From RGIG9041 sp045657265 (GTDB lineage Bacteria > Bacillota > Clostridia > Oscillospirales > QAKW01): DNA of 28,134 nucleotides. Positions 14,608-23,062 of the stretch are shown here, one piece after another. Position 1 is the stretch's first letter. Each line of letters begins with the position of its first letter. Position numbers and translations under genes: made by a program. Under the pieces are notes generated by a model. It ran no database searches. It worked only from the letters and a program-made list of their open reading frames with translations, and had not been told where the DNA came from. The DNA is taken from contig JAZOSU010000006.1 of assembly GCA_045657265.1 (NCBI GenBank), positions 1 to 28,134 on the forward strand, in the 5' to 3' direction.

Positions 14608-14674
14608 TATTTTTAGGAAATTTGTTGTTTTCTGTTGACAAAAGTCAAACTGTTGTGTAACATATAAACAACAA
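14593..14674. promoter_or_regulatory. Candidate XRE operator cluster between divergent promoters
   Basis: Four related half-sites are seen: ACAACAA (14593-14599), TTGTTGT (14622-14628), CTGTTGT (14650-14656) and ACAACAA (14668-14674). They form two inverted pairs, one over each promoter. In addition TTGAC-AAAA-GTCAA (14635-14648) overlaps the plus-strand -35. The likely binder is the adjacent XRE protein. Confidence 0.5.
14635..14663 (+). promoter_or_regulatory. Promoter of the zinc-ribbon/sigma-4-like gene
   Basis: TTGACA (14635-14640) and TAACAT (14658-14663) have a 17-base spacer. The start of transcription would be near 14670, 30 bases before a well-formed micro-ORF and 100 bases before the zinc-ribbon gene. 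Confidence 0.7.
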
Positions 14675-14702
14675 TGCTATAGCTTGTTTGAGGGGAAAAG
14701 GT

Positions 14703-14756
14703 GTGAAAAGTCAAGCATTTACTTGGCTTTACAACAATTATAAGTATCATTCGTAA
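14703..14756 (+). CDS. Candidate 17-residue micro-ORF
   Basis: A GTG at 14703 lies 7 bases after AGGGG and opens a 17-codon frame reading MKSQAFTWLYNNYKYHS, ending at TAA 14756. It stands between the promoter and the zinc-ribbon gene, whose own ribosome site starts just after it. It could be a small leader peptide or a small element-encoded protein. Evidence is limited to the ribosome site, the promoter and the ordinary composition. Confidence 0.35.
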   Translation: MKSQAFTWLYNNYKYHS

Positions 14757-14775
14757 CAAAGGAAGGTGTTGTAAA

Positions 14776-15258
14776 ATGAAAACTACAAAATTTATTTGTA
14801 AAACCTGCAAAAAAGAATTTTATCAGGCAGTGGAAGGGTATAACAGTTACGGCACAAGCAGTCCTGAAGCTTATAAAAAAGCGCCGATATGCCCCTTTTG
14901 CGGCAGTGAAAGTATGGAGGAAAAAGAACCCGTCACAAAAGAACAGCTGAAACAGTACAGACATCTGAAAGCAGAGATAGAACGCGAAGAGAAAAAGCTT
15001 CGCGGACTCAATGCCTATGGCAATCTCTATAAAGAAGCATATGAAATGATAGAAAACAACAAACTGAGATGTCTGGCTTTATATATGAAGCTTCAGGGTT
15101 TCATATATTCGATAGACGATTCTTTCATCCGTCAGGTATTTGAGCTAAGATACATAGAAGGTCTGAGTTGGCCTGAAATATCAGTACGTACAGGCAATTA
15201 TCTTACCGACGATGCTCTGAGAATTATGCACAACAGATACATCGAAAAATGCCAATAA
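14776..15258 (+). CDS. Phage-type zinc-ribbon protein with sigma-70 region-4-like helix-turn-helix
   Basis: The 160-residue protein begins with a zinc ribbon (C8, C11 and C39, C42), continues through a coiled-coil-like stretch (about 52-80, KEQLKQYRHLKAEIEREEKK), and ends in a helix-turn-helix: SIDDSFIRQVFELRYIEGLSW, PEISVRTG, then ALRIMHNRYIEK. That ending matches small phage and integrative-element proteins of the DUF1492/ArpU-like group related to sigma region 4, which act late in element gene control. The ribosome site GGAAGGTG lies before ATG 14776. It is divergent from the XRE-ImmA pair across a shared control region, which suggests a relic of a mobile-element switch. A strong terminator follows. 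The family assignment is from pattern, not from alignment. Confidence 0.75.
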   Translation: MKTTKFICKTCKKEFYQAVEGYNSYGTSSPEAYKKAPICPFCGSESMEEKEPVTKEQLKQYRHLKAEIEREEKKLRGLNAYGNLYKEAYEMIENNKLRCLALYMKLQGFIYSIDDSFIRQVFELRYIEGLSWPEISVRTGNYLTDDALRIMHNRYIEKCQ

Positions 15259-15299
15259 AAAACAAGGTGTAAAAACGATACGTTTTTACACCTTGTTTT
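15259..15299. terminator. Long bidirectional terminator
   Basis: A 19-bp perfect stem (15259-15277 with 15281-15299) with an ATA loop sits between convergent genes and ends both the zinc-ribbon gene and the ABC exporter operon. Confidence 0.9.
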
Positions 15300-15300
15300 A

Positions 15301-17181
15301 TTAGTCTAATTCTTTTTTGCCTGTATACAGTTCGTAGTATCTTCCTTTTTGTTGGAGGAGCTGGTCGTGGTCGCCACGTTCGATTATTTCACCCTGTTCA
15401 AGCACCATAATTGCATTTGCGTTTCTTACGGTAGAAAGTCGATGTGCAATAACAAAAGTTGTACGTTCTTTCATAAGTCTGTCCATACCGTGTTCAATAT
15501 GTCTTTCGGTACGGGTATCAACCGAGCTTGTAGCCTCGTCAAGCACCAATATGGGAGCTTTTGATAGCGCCGCCCTTGCAATATTAAGGAGCTGACGCTG
15601 ACCCTGAGAAAGATTTGAACCGTCGCCCTCAATTACAGTATCATATCCATCTGACAGTCTCATAATAAAACTGTGCGCGCTTGCTGTTTTTGCCGCCTGA
15701 ATAATTTCTTCATCGGTAGCATCAAGTCTGCCATAACGTATATTTTCTTTCACTGTACCTGTAAACAGATGAGTGTCCTGAAGCACCATTGCAATATTTT
15801 TACGAAGTTCTTCTCTCTTATAGTCACGAACGTCAATCCCGTCTATCAAGATAGAACCTTGCTGAATATCATAAAATCTGTTAAGAAGATTGGTAACGGT
15901 AGTTTTTCCCGCTCCCGTAGAACCTACGAAAGCTATTTTCTGACCGGGTTTTGCATAAAGGGATATATCTTTGAGAATAACTTTATCGGGATTGTATCCG
16001 AAAGTTACATTTTTAAGTTCAACGTAGCCTTTCATATTTTCCGTACCCTTTGCATCTTCGGCATTTTGTAATTCGGGGTCAAGGTCCATAATACCAAATA
16101 CACGTTCTGCGCCTGCAAGAGCAGAAAATATAGTTGAAGTCTGCTGAGAAATATTGTTTATAGGCATAGAAAACTGTCTTGAGTAGTTAACGAAAATAGC
16201 AAGACCGCCAACGTCAAATATTCCCATAACACAAAGAATACCGCCTATACCTGCAGTCAGAGCATAACTTATCTGAGAGGTATTGCCCATAACAGGTCCC
16301 ATAATACCGCCCCAGAACTGAGCGCCTATCTGTTTGTCGCGAAGATCTTCGTTAAGAAGAGAAAATTCCTCCTCACAGATTTCTTCGTGATTAAATACTT
16401 TAACCACTTTCTGTCCGGAAACAGATTCTTCAATATATCCGTTTACCGCTCCGAGAGCCGCTTGCTGAGCTTTATGATATTTTCCGCTGAGCTTTGCAAT
16501 AGCACCGCCGCCATAGAAGAATATCGGCAAAAATACAACCGTTATAAGTGTCAGCCATATATTTGTGTATATCATCATAGACAACGTACCGATAATGGTA
16601 ATAGTTCCCGAAATGAGTGAAACTACCGAGTTATCAAGCATAACGCCTATATTGTCAACGTCATTTGTAAATCTGCTCATAACCTCGCCTGTCGGGTTGG
16701 TATCAAAAAATTTAACAGGCAGAGTCTGAACTTTATCAAAAAGATCATTACGTATTTTTTCTATTGCATTTTGAGATACGGTAAGCATAATTCTGTGCTG
16801 AACGTACGTAAATGCAACACCTATAAGATAAATAACCACCATAAACGTTATCATATAAACGAGATAAGACAGTTTTTCGTTTATAGGTTTGTTTTCTGTG
16901 AGACTGTTAATTACAGGTCTGAGAATATACGAGCCTATAAGGCTTGTTGCAGTAGTACAAAGCATACATACAAAAGCTATAACAAGACGGAATTTGTATT
17001 TGGAAATATAAGAAAGAAGTCTTGATATGGTACGTTTTGTATTCTTTGGCTTCCCCGATGCCATTTTACCTCTCGGACCGCCTCCGCGGGGTCCACCCAT
17101 AGGAGGTCTGCCAGCGGGACCTTTTATGCTTCCTGTTCCCTTATACTGTTTCTGCAGTTGTTCTAAAGTACGGGCAGCCAT
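15301..17181 (-). CDS. ABC exporter, canonical half of a heterodimer
   Basis: This 626-residue half-transporter has six membrane helices (about 60-350) and a C-terminal nucleotide-binding domain. Walker A is GSTGAGKTT (420-428), the Q-loop is LQDTHLF (467-473), the signature is LSQGQ (524-528) in place of LSGGQ, and Walker B ILVLDE ends in the catalytic Glu549. The H-loop IAHRLST is intact. A Gly/Pro/Arg-rich cytoplasmic N-terminus (residues 18-45) is common in this Clostridial subgroup. Its start overlaps the stop of the upstream ABC gene by one base (TAATG). The LSQGQ signature together with the partner's altered Walker B marks a heterodimeric exporter of the LmrCD/BmrCD/TM287-288 type, usually for lipophilic drugs or lipids. 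Confidence 0.93.
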   Translation of the reverse strand: MAARTLEQLQKQYKGTGSIKGPAGRPPMGGPRGGGPRGKMASGKPKNTKRTISRLLSYISKYKFRLVIAFVCMLCTTATSLIGSYILRPVINSLTENKPINEKLSYLVYMITFMVVIYLIGVAFTYVQHRIMLTVSQNAIEKIRNDLFDKVQTLPVKFFDTNPTGEVMSRFTNDVDNIGVMLDNSVVSLISGTITIIGTLSMMIYTNIWLTLITVVFLPIFFYGGGAIAKLSGKYHKAQQAALGAVNGYIEESVSGQKVVKVFNHEEICEEEFSLLNEDLRDKQIGAQFWGGIMGPVMGNTSQISYALTAGIGGILCVMGIFDVGGLAIFVNYSRQFSMPINNISQQTSTIFSALAGAERVFGIMDLDPELQNAEDAKGTENMKGYVELKNVTFGYNPDKVILKDISLYAKPGQKIAFVGSTGAGKTTVTNLLNRFYDIQQGSILIDGIDVRDYKREELRKNIAMVLQDTHLFTGTVKENIRYGRLDATDEEIIQAAKTASAHSFIMRLSDGYDTVIEGDGSNLSQGQRQLLNIARAALSKAPILVLDEATSSVDTRTERHIEHGMDRLMKERTTFVIAHRLSTVRNANAIMVLEQGEIIERGDHDQLLQQKGRYYELYTGKKELD

Positions 17182-18917
17182 TATGCATTACCTCCTTCCT
17201 TTTTCTCGTTCTGAGAATAATATATTTCCTGATATTCCGCATTATTTCCCAAAAGTTCTGCGTGTGTGCCTATACCTGTGATAACACCGTCATCAAGCAC
17301 TATTATTTTATCAGCATCTATAACAGAAGAAATTCTCTGGGCAATTATAATTTTGGTAGAATCGGCAAGTTGATTTTTGAAAGCTTTTCTTATTCTGCTT
17401 TCCGTTGCGGTATCAACTGCACTGGTAGAATCGTCAAGAATAAGTATTTTGGGAGTTTTAAGAAGTGCCCTTGCAATGCAAAGTCTCTGTTTCTGACCTC
17501 CCGAAACGTTCACACCGCCCTGACCGAGTTCTGTCTGATATCCATCTGTAAAAGTTTCAATAAATCCTTTTGCCTGAGCGCTTTCACAGGCAGATAAAAT
17601 CATATCATCATCCGCATCACTGTTTCCCCAACGCAGATTATCTTCAATAGTACCTGAAAACAGCACGTTTTTCTGAAGCACCATACCAACACCCTCGCGG
17701 AGATTATAAAGTTTATAGTCGCGAACGTCTACACCGTCAACAAGCACCTGACCCTCGTCTGCATCATAAAGTCTCGGGATAAGCGAAACAAGAGTAGTTT
17801 TACCGCATCCCGTAGAACCTATAATACCTACAGTCTCACCCGAATTTATAGTAAAATCAATATTATTCAAAACCTTTTCTTCACTTGTTTTATAATAGCG
17901 GTAAGATACGTTTCTGAATTCAATTTTTCCGTCAAGAACCTGTTTATCGGTTGCATTTTCACTATCCTCAATATCAACCTTTTCGTCAAGAACTTCACTT
18001 ATACGTTTTGCAGATGCCATTGCTCTTGAAGATATCATAAACAGCATTGTAACCATCATAAGAGACATAAGTATCTGGTTTATATATGTAATAAAAGCAA
18101 CAAGGTCGCCCGAGAGCATACTGCCGTTCATTACCATCTGTCCGCCAAACCACAAAACAGCAACTGTTGTGAAATTCATAATAACAGTCATCAGCGGATG
18201 CATACAAATCATAACGAGCATGGCATCCATACCTGCTTTTTTAAGGTTACCGTTGGATTTTTTAAATTTATCTTTTTCAAAATCCTCACGAACAAAAGAT
18301 TTTACAACTCGTACGTTGGTTATGCTTTCCTGAATATTTGAGTTAAGAGCATCAATTTTGGTCTGCATTTTACCAAAACGGGGAAAACCTATACTTATAA
18401 CAATTATCTGCACTACGAAAACAGCAGGAACGGCAATTGCAAGAACTACCGCAAGAGACGGACGGAGTTTTATTGCCATAATAAGAGCGCCTATAAGCAT
18501 ACCCGGTGAGCGCAGAAACATACGAAGAAGCATATTAACAAAATTCTGAAGCTGAGTTACGTCGTTTGTAAGTCTTGTAACAAGAGAGCCTGTTGAGAAT
18601 TTATCAATATTGGAAAAAGAAAATTTCTGAATTTTAGAATATACGTCTTTTCTAAGGTCGGTTGCAAAATTAACTGCAGCTTTCGCTCCGTAATAAGCAC
18701 CGCCAACGCCGCCCATCATCATAAGAACGGCACACACGAGCATCATAGCGCATTTTAAAGCGATGTATTTCCAATCGTTTCCTTCAACACCTATGTTTAT
18801 TATGTCTGATAAGAACTTAGGCATGAAAACTTCGCCTACGACCTCTACTATCATACATAAAGGCCCAAGTATGAAATAGGGCCAATAGGGTTTTACATAT
18901 TTAAACCATCTTTTCAT
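17181..18917 (-). CDS. ABC exporter, degenerate-site half of a heterodimer
   Basis: This 578-residue half-transporter has six membrane helices followed by a nucleotide-binding domain with Walker A GSTGCGKTT (367-375), signature VSGGQ (471-475) and Walker B ILILDD, where Asp496 replaces the catalytic Glu. The H-loop reads IAQRISS with Gln for His. These two changes are those expected in the non-hydrolysing site of heterodimeric exporters, so this subunit works with the product of the next gene. AAAGGTG lies before ATG 18917. Drug or lipid export is the usual role; no substrate clue or dedicated regulator is adjacent. Confidence 0.93.
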   Translation of the reverse strand: MKRWFKYVKPYWPYFILGPLCMIVEVVGEVFMPKFLSDIINIGVEGNDWKYIALKCAMMLVCAVLMMMGGVGGAYYGAKAAVNFATDLRKDVYSKIQKFSFSNIDKFSTGSLVTRLTNDVTQLQNFVNMLLRMFLRSPGMLIGALIMAIKLRPSLAVVLAIAVPAVFVVQIIVISIGFPRFGKMQTKIDALNSNIQESITNVRVVKSFVREDFEKDKFKKSNGNLKKAGMDAMLVMICMHPLMTVIMNFTTVAVLWFGGQMVMNGSMLSGDLVAFITYINQILMSLMMVTMLFMISSRAMASAKRISEVLDEKVDIEDSENATDKQVLDGKIEFRNVSYRYYKTSEEKVLNNIDFTINSGETVGIIGSTGCGKTTLVSLIPRLYDADEGQVLVDGVDVRDYKLYNLREGVGMVLQKNVLFSGTIEDNLRWGNSDADDDMILSACESAQAKGFIETFTDGYQTELGQGGVNVSGGQKQRLCIARALLKTPKILILDDSTSAVDTATESRIRKAFKNQLADSTKIIIAQRISSVIDADKIIVLDDGVITGIGTHAELLGNNAEYQEIYYSQNEKKEGGNA

Positions 18918-18965
18918 CTACTACACCTTTCAATTATGTTTATTTAACAATTTATTATCTTTTAT

Positions 18966-18993
18966 GGTATACCAAAACCAATTTTAAAGTCAA
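18966..18993 (-). promoter_or_regulatory. Candidate promoter of the ABC exporter pair with palindromic -10
   Basis: On the minus strand TTGACT (18993-18988) and TATACC (18971-18966) are 16 bases apart. The -10 lies inside the perfect palindrome TGGTATACCA (18965-18974), where a repressor could block it. Confidence 0.45.
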
Positions 18994-19034
18994 TATTAAT
19001 TTTATTAACAAATAGTTAAATCGACAAAAATGTA

Positions 19035-19062
19035 TTTACTTTTCCTTATTTTATAATATAAT
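19035..19062 (+). promoter_or_regulatory. Candidate promoter of the MacB-like operon
   Basis: TTTACT (19035-19040) and TATAAT (19057-19062) have a 16-base spacer, ending 22 bases before the TTG start at 19085. Confidence 0.5.
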
Positions 19063-19084
19063 TATCTAAACGGAGGCGAATAAA

Positions 19085-21697
19085 TTGCTTAACTTAAAAA
19101 ACATAACAAAAGAATATAAAACAGGAAACGAATCGGTAATGGCTCTTGCAGGCGTTTCACTTCGTTTTCGAAAAAACGAATTTGTATCTGTTCTTGGTCA
19201 GTCAGGCTGCGGAAAGACAACTCTCCTTAACATTATAGGAGGTCTTGACAGATATACGAAGGGAGACCTTATAATTGCGGGTAAATCCACAAAACAGTTT
19301 CGTGACAGCGATTGGGACAACTACAGAAACCGCAGAATAGGTTTTGTTTTTCAGAGCTACAACCTTATACAGCATCAGAGCGTACTTGCAAACGTTGAAC
19401 TTGCTCTCACTCTTTCGGGTGTAAGCCGCGCAGAACGCAGACGCCGTGCGAAAGAAGCTCTTGAAAAAGTAGGTCTCGGCGACCAGCTTAAAAAGAAACC
19501 TAATCAGATGTCAGGCGGACAGATGCAGAGAGTTGCTATTGCCCGTGCTCTTGTCAATAATCCTGAAATTCTTCTTGCTGACGAGCCTACAGGCGCCCTT
19601 GATTCCGAAACATCAGTTCAGATAATGGAGCTTTTAAAAGAAGTCGCCAAGGACAGACTTGTTATCATGGTAACGCACAACCCTGAACTTGCTGACAAAT
19701 ATTCAACAAGAATAATAAAACTTCTCGACGGAAAAGTAATTGACGACACAGATCCATATACTGACGAGATGGCAAATCAGGCAGAAAAAGTAACCCCTCT
19801 TAAAAAAGCTAAAGGACGCAAAAAGAAACCGTCAATGTCCTTTTTCACCGCCCTTTCTCTGTCTCTTAACAACCTGCTCACCAAAAAAGCGAGAACTATC
19901 CTTACCTCTTTTGCAGGTTCAATAGGCATTATCGGTATTGCTCTTATTATGTCTGTTTCTACAGGCGTTCAGGCATATATTGACGGAATAGAACAAAGCA
20001 CAATGGCAAGTTATCCCATCACCATAAATGAATCCACAATGGATACCACCGCTATGATGAGTGCATTTATGATGTCAAATAACGAAAACGGCATTAAGCA
20101 GGAAGAGGGCAAAATCTTCTCAAACAACGTTATGCTTCAGGTTATGGATTCAATGACAAGCGGTATAACAACAAACAACCTTACCGATTTCAAAAAATAT
20201 CTTGATGATAAGTCAGAAGAGCTGAAACCTTACACAAACGACATCAAGTATACTTACATCACCAAGCTCAACACATACTACGAGACAGAAGAGGGAAAAT
20301 ACAGAAAAGGTATTTCTGATATGATAGAAATGTATCAGGCTCTCGGTATGAATATGGATATGGGCGGAATGGAAACAATGTCTCCTGCGGCTATGTCTTC
20401 TGTATGGACCGAGCTTGTTGGTGACAAAAACTATATTGCTGAAAACTACAGTCTTGTTCACGGAAACTACCCGCAAAAATATGACGAAGTAGCTCTTATT
20501 GTTGATAAAAACAATCAGGTTACGGACTTTACTTTATATTCACTTGGTCTTAACGATATCGAAGAACTCAAAAAACATCTTGATGCCGCAAAAGAAGCTA
20601 TCGCAAACGGCACAGAAAACGAATATGAAATAAAAGCCAAAGACAGCTTCACATATGAAGAACTTTGCAACACCAAATTCAAAATACTGACAAACGCAGA
20701 TTATTTCAACTATGACAGTGATAAAAAAATCATAACAGAATGTAGCGATGCGGCAATAAACGTAAAACTTGCCGATGCAATCGAGCTTAAAATCGTCGGT
20801 ATAATCAAGCCCACCGAAGAAGATATGACAGGCATAGGCACCGTCGGTTATACAGCAGAGCTTATGAAAAAGCTTATAGAAGAGGTAAACTCAAACGATG
20901 CGGTAACCGCTCAGCTTGAAAACAAAGATACTGACCTTTTCACAGGACTTTCTTTCGAGGAAAAAGAATACACTCCCGCTGAAATAAGAGCTTATCTTGC
21001 AAACGACCCTGAGCTTTCTCAGTATCTGCAAATGCCCGACCAGATGCTTTTGCAGTATGCCGCTCCTATGATGCAGACTCAGGCGACCTATGACGGAAAC
21101 CTTTCAAAACTCGGATACGTTGACAAACAAAAGCCTTCTGCAATAAACATATATCCCAAAGATTTTGAATCTAAAGATTTTATAACAAACACAATAACCG
21201 AGTATAACGACAAAGCAGAAGAAAAAGACAAGATAACTTATACAGATACAGTTGCTCTTCTTATGAGCTCTGTAACGACAATAGTTGACGCAATATCTTA
21301 CGTGCTTATCGCCTTTGTTGCAATTTCACTTATCGTTTCATCAATAATGATAGGAATCATAACCTATATTTCAGTTCTTGAAAGAACAAAAGAAATAGGT
21401 ATACTCCGTTCTATAGGCGCATCCAAAAAAGATATTTCCAGAGTTTTCAATGCAGAAACCACTATCGTAGGATTTACTGCAGGCGCTTTCGGTATAGGAA
21501 TAACCCTTGCCCTTTTAATTCCTATAAACGCAATTCTCCTGCATTTCACAGGTCTTGAAACACTCTATGCTCAGCTTCCCATAGCAGGCGCGATAGTTCT
21601 TGTCGCAATCAGCGTTGTGCTTACGCTTATTGCAGGACTTCTCCCATCACGTTTTGCTGCAAAACGCGACCCTGTAGAAGCCCTCAGATCAGAATAA
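19085..21697 (+). CDS. MacB-like ABC transporter, fused ATPase and FtsX-type permease
   Basis: The 870-residue protein begins with a LolD/MacB-type ATPase: Walker A GQSGCGKTT (38-46), Q-loop Gln90, signature MSGGQ (142-146), Walker B with DEPTG (166-170) and His198. A Lys-rich joint (240-250) leads to membrane helix 1 (about 268-293), a large extracytoplasmic domain (295-725), and three C-terminal helices with the FtsX/MacB permease motif VLERTKEIGILRSIGASKKD. Such mechanotransmission transporters move lipoproteins or peptides or sense antimicrobial peptides rather than importing solutes. The outer domain is unusually rich in methionine (eight in residues 413-437). TTG 19085 is the only start with a proper ribosome site (GGAGG, 8 bases before). 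The DUF5685 gene follows after one base. Confidence 0.92.
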   Translation: MLNLKNITKEYKTGNESVMALAGVSLRFRKNEFVSVLGQSGCGKTTLLNIIGGLDRYTKGDLIIAGKSTKQFRDSDWDNYRNRRIGFVFQSYNLIQHQSVLANVELALTLSGVSRAERRRRAKEALEKVGLGDQLKKKPNQMSGGQMQRVAIARALVNNPEILLADEPTGALDSETSVQIMELLKEVAKDRLVIMVTHNPELADKYSTRIIKLLDGKVIDDTDPYTDEMANQAEKVTPLKKAKGRKKKPSMSFFTALSLSLNNLLTKKARTILTSFAGSIGIIGIALIMSVSTGVQAYIDGIEQSTMASYPITINESTMDTTAMMSAFMMSNNENGIKQEEGKIFSNNVMLQVMDSMTSGITTNNLTDFKKYLDDKSEELKPYTNDIKYTYITKLNTYYETEEGKYRKGISDMIEMYQALGMNMDMGGMETMSPAAMSSVWTELVGDKNYIAENYSLVHGNYPQKYDEVALIVDKNNQVTDFTLYSLGLNDIEELKKHLDAAKEAIANGTENEYEIKAKDSFTYEELCNTKFKILTNADYFNYDSDKKIITECSDAAINVKLADAIELKIVGIIKPTEEDMTGIGTVGYTAELMKKLIEEVNSNDAVTAQLENKDTDLFTGLSFEEKEYTPAEIRAYLANDPELSQYLQMPDQMLLQYAAPMMQTQATYDGNLSKLGYVDKQKPSAINIYPKDFESKDFITNTITEYNDKAEEKDKITYTDTVALLMSSVTTIVDAISYVLIAFVAISLIVSSIMIGIITYISVLERTKEIGILRSIGASKKDISRVFNAETTIVGFTAGAFGIGITLALLIPINAILLHFTGLETLYAQLPIAGAIVLVAISVVLTLIAGLLPSRFAAKRDPVEALRSE

Positions 21698-21698
21698 T

Positions 21699-22484
21699 AT
21701 GTTCGGATATATAACGGCGGATACAAGAAAAATGTCCGCCGATGCAAAAAAAGAATACAAATCAGCTTACTGCGGTCTTTGCAGGGTACTTGCAAAAAGA
21801 TACGGCGCTAAAGCAAGATTTCTCGTCAGCTTTGACACGACTTTTCTGCTCACCGTCCTTTCTGCAATAAGCGAAGAGATTAAATGCGAAAATTGCAGAT
21901 GCCCATATCATTTCGGAAGAAAAAGACTGTGTATGACAGGTACTGCAAGTGAATATGCAGCAGATGTAACTGTGCTTCTTGCCTGTCTTAAGTTTGACGA
22001 TGATATAAAAGACGACAAATCGATAAAAGCCAAAATTTTTAAAAAACTGTTTGAAAAAGAATACAAAAAAGCCACAGAAAACCAGAAAAAGCTCCACGGT
22101 AAGCTTGTAAGTTTACTTTCAGAGCTTGAGCTTGAAGAAAAAAAGGGACAGCAGGATGCAAACGTACCTGCAGGTATCTTTGGAAACATTTTATCCGAAG
22201 TGTTCTCTCAAAACGAAGCTTTAAGACAATTCGGTTTTTATCTTGGCAGATTTATTTATCTTTGCGATGCAGTATGCGATTTTAAAAAAGATTTAAAACG
22301 TAAAAGATATAATCCCCTTACCTGCTACCGATTGTCCGACGTTGAAAATATGCTTGTTTTCAACATTGACAAATGTATTGAATGTATCGAGGATATCGGT
22401 TTGCAAAATGAAGTTATAAACAATGTACTGCGCTACGGTGCGTGGCTCAGATACAGTATTAAACACAAAAGAGAAACAATATGA
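21699..22484 (+). CDS. DUF5685 family protein
   Basis: The 261-residue protein has the DUF5685 opening MFGYITADTRKM followed by YCGLCRVLAKRYG, then SFDTTFLLTVLSA and a cysteine cluster. Cysteines at 25, 28, 63, 66, 68 and 78 (YCGLC, CENCRC, RLC) are suited to binding a metal. The rest is helical, including KFDDDIKDDKS, LGRFIYLCDAVCDFKKDLK and a C-terminal part. The aspartate-rich DDxxDD pair recalls all-helical prenyl-synthase-like folds, but this is only a resemblance. No function is assigned to the family. The start lies one base after the stop of the MacB-like gene, and the end overlaps the DnaJ-domain gene by 4 bases (ATGA), so the three proteins are made together. Confidence 0.85.
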   Translation: MFGYITADTRKMSADAKKEYKSAYCGLCRVLAKRYGAKARFLVSFDTTFLLTVLSAISEEIKCENCRCPYHFGRKRLCMTGTASEYAADVTVLLACLKFDDDIKDDKSIKAKIFKKLFEKEYKKATENQKKLHGKLVSLLSELELEEKKGQQDANVPAGIFGNILSEVFSQNEALRQFGFYLGRFIYLCDAVCDFKKDLKRKRYNPLTCYRLSDVENMLVFNIDKCIECIEDIGLQNEVINNVLRYGAWLRYSIKHKRETI

Positions 22485-23053
22485 CAGATCCGTATATAGT
22501 TTTAGGAGTGTCAAGAGGCGCTTCTGAAGAAGAAATTACAAAAGCATACAGGAAACTGGCAAAAAAATATCACCCTGATCTTAATCCGAATGATAAGTTT
22601 GCCGAACAGAAAATGATGGAGATAAATCAGGCTTACGATGCCATCAAAAACGGAAACACCGCCACTTTCAACACAGGCGGATATTCTTCGGGATATCAGA
22701 GAAGTTCATACGGTATGTCCCCTCTTGATTCGGCAGAAGCATATCTTCGTCAGGGAATGTATGAACAGGCTATGGGTATACTGCGTAATATAACAAGCAG
22801 ACCTGCAAGATGGTACTATCTGAGTGCCATTGCATATTCACAGTCGGGAAACAATCAGGAAGCCATCAGATTTTGTGAAACTGCAGTGCAGATGGAACCG
22901 AATCATCCACGCTATGCTCAGCTTTTGCAAAGACTCAAAATGGGAGAGAGTGCATATTACCGTCCGCGAACTATTTTTGCACCGCTTACCGGATTTGCAA
23001 GATTTGTCGCAGCTTATTTTCTTATGCGTCTTTGCTGTTGTATCTGCAGATAG
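22481..23053 (+). CDS. DnaJ-domain protein with TPR-like repeats
   Basis: Residues 1-60 are a J domain with the HPD motif at 31-33, the residues that trigger DnaK ATP hydrolysis. A Gly/Ser/Tyr-rich linker (65-80) follows. Residues 83-155 form two or three TPR-like helical hairpins (LDSAEAYLRQGMYEQAMGIL, WYYLSAIAYSQSGNNQEAI, FCETAVQMEPNHPRYAQLL). The C-terminus is hydrophobic, ends LCCCICR, and may be membrane-bound or lipidated. It is not the general chaperone DnaJ: the zinc-finger and substrate domains are absent. It overlaps DUF5685 and likely recruits DnaK to a client handled by this operon. Confidence 0.88.
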   Translation: MTDPYIVLGVSRGASEEEITKAYRKLAKKYHPDLNPNDKFAEQKMMEINQAYDAIKNGNTATFNTGGYSSGYQRSSYGMSPLDSAEAYLRQGMYEQAMGILRNITSRPARWYYLSAIAYSQSGNNQEAIRFCETAVQMEPNHPRYAQLLQRLKMGESAYYRPRTIFAPLTGFARFVAAYFLMRLCCCICR

Positions 23054-23062
23054 GAGTTTATT

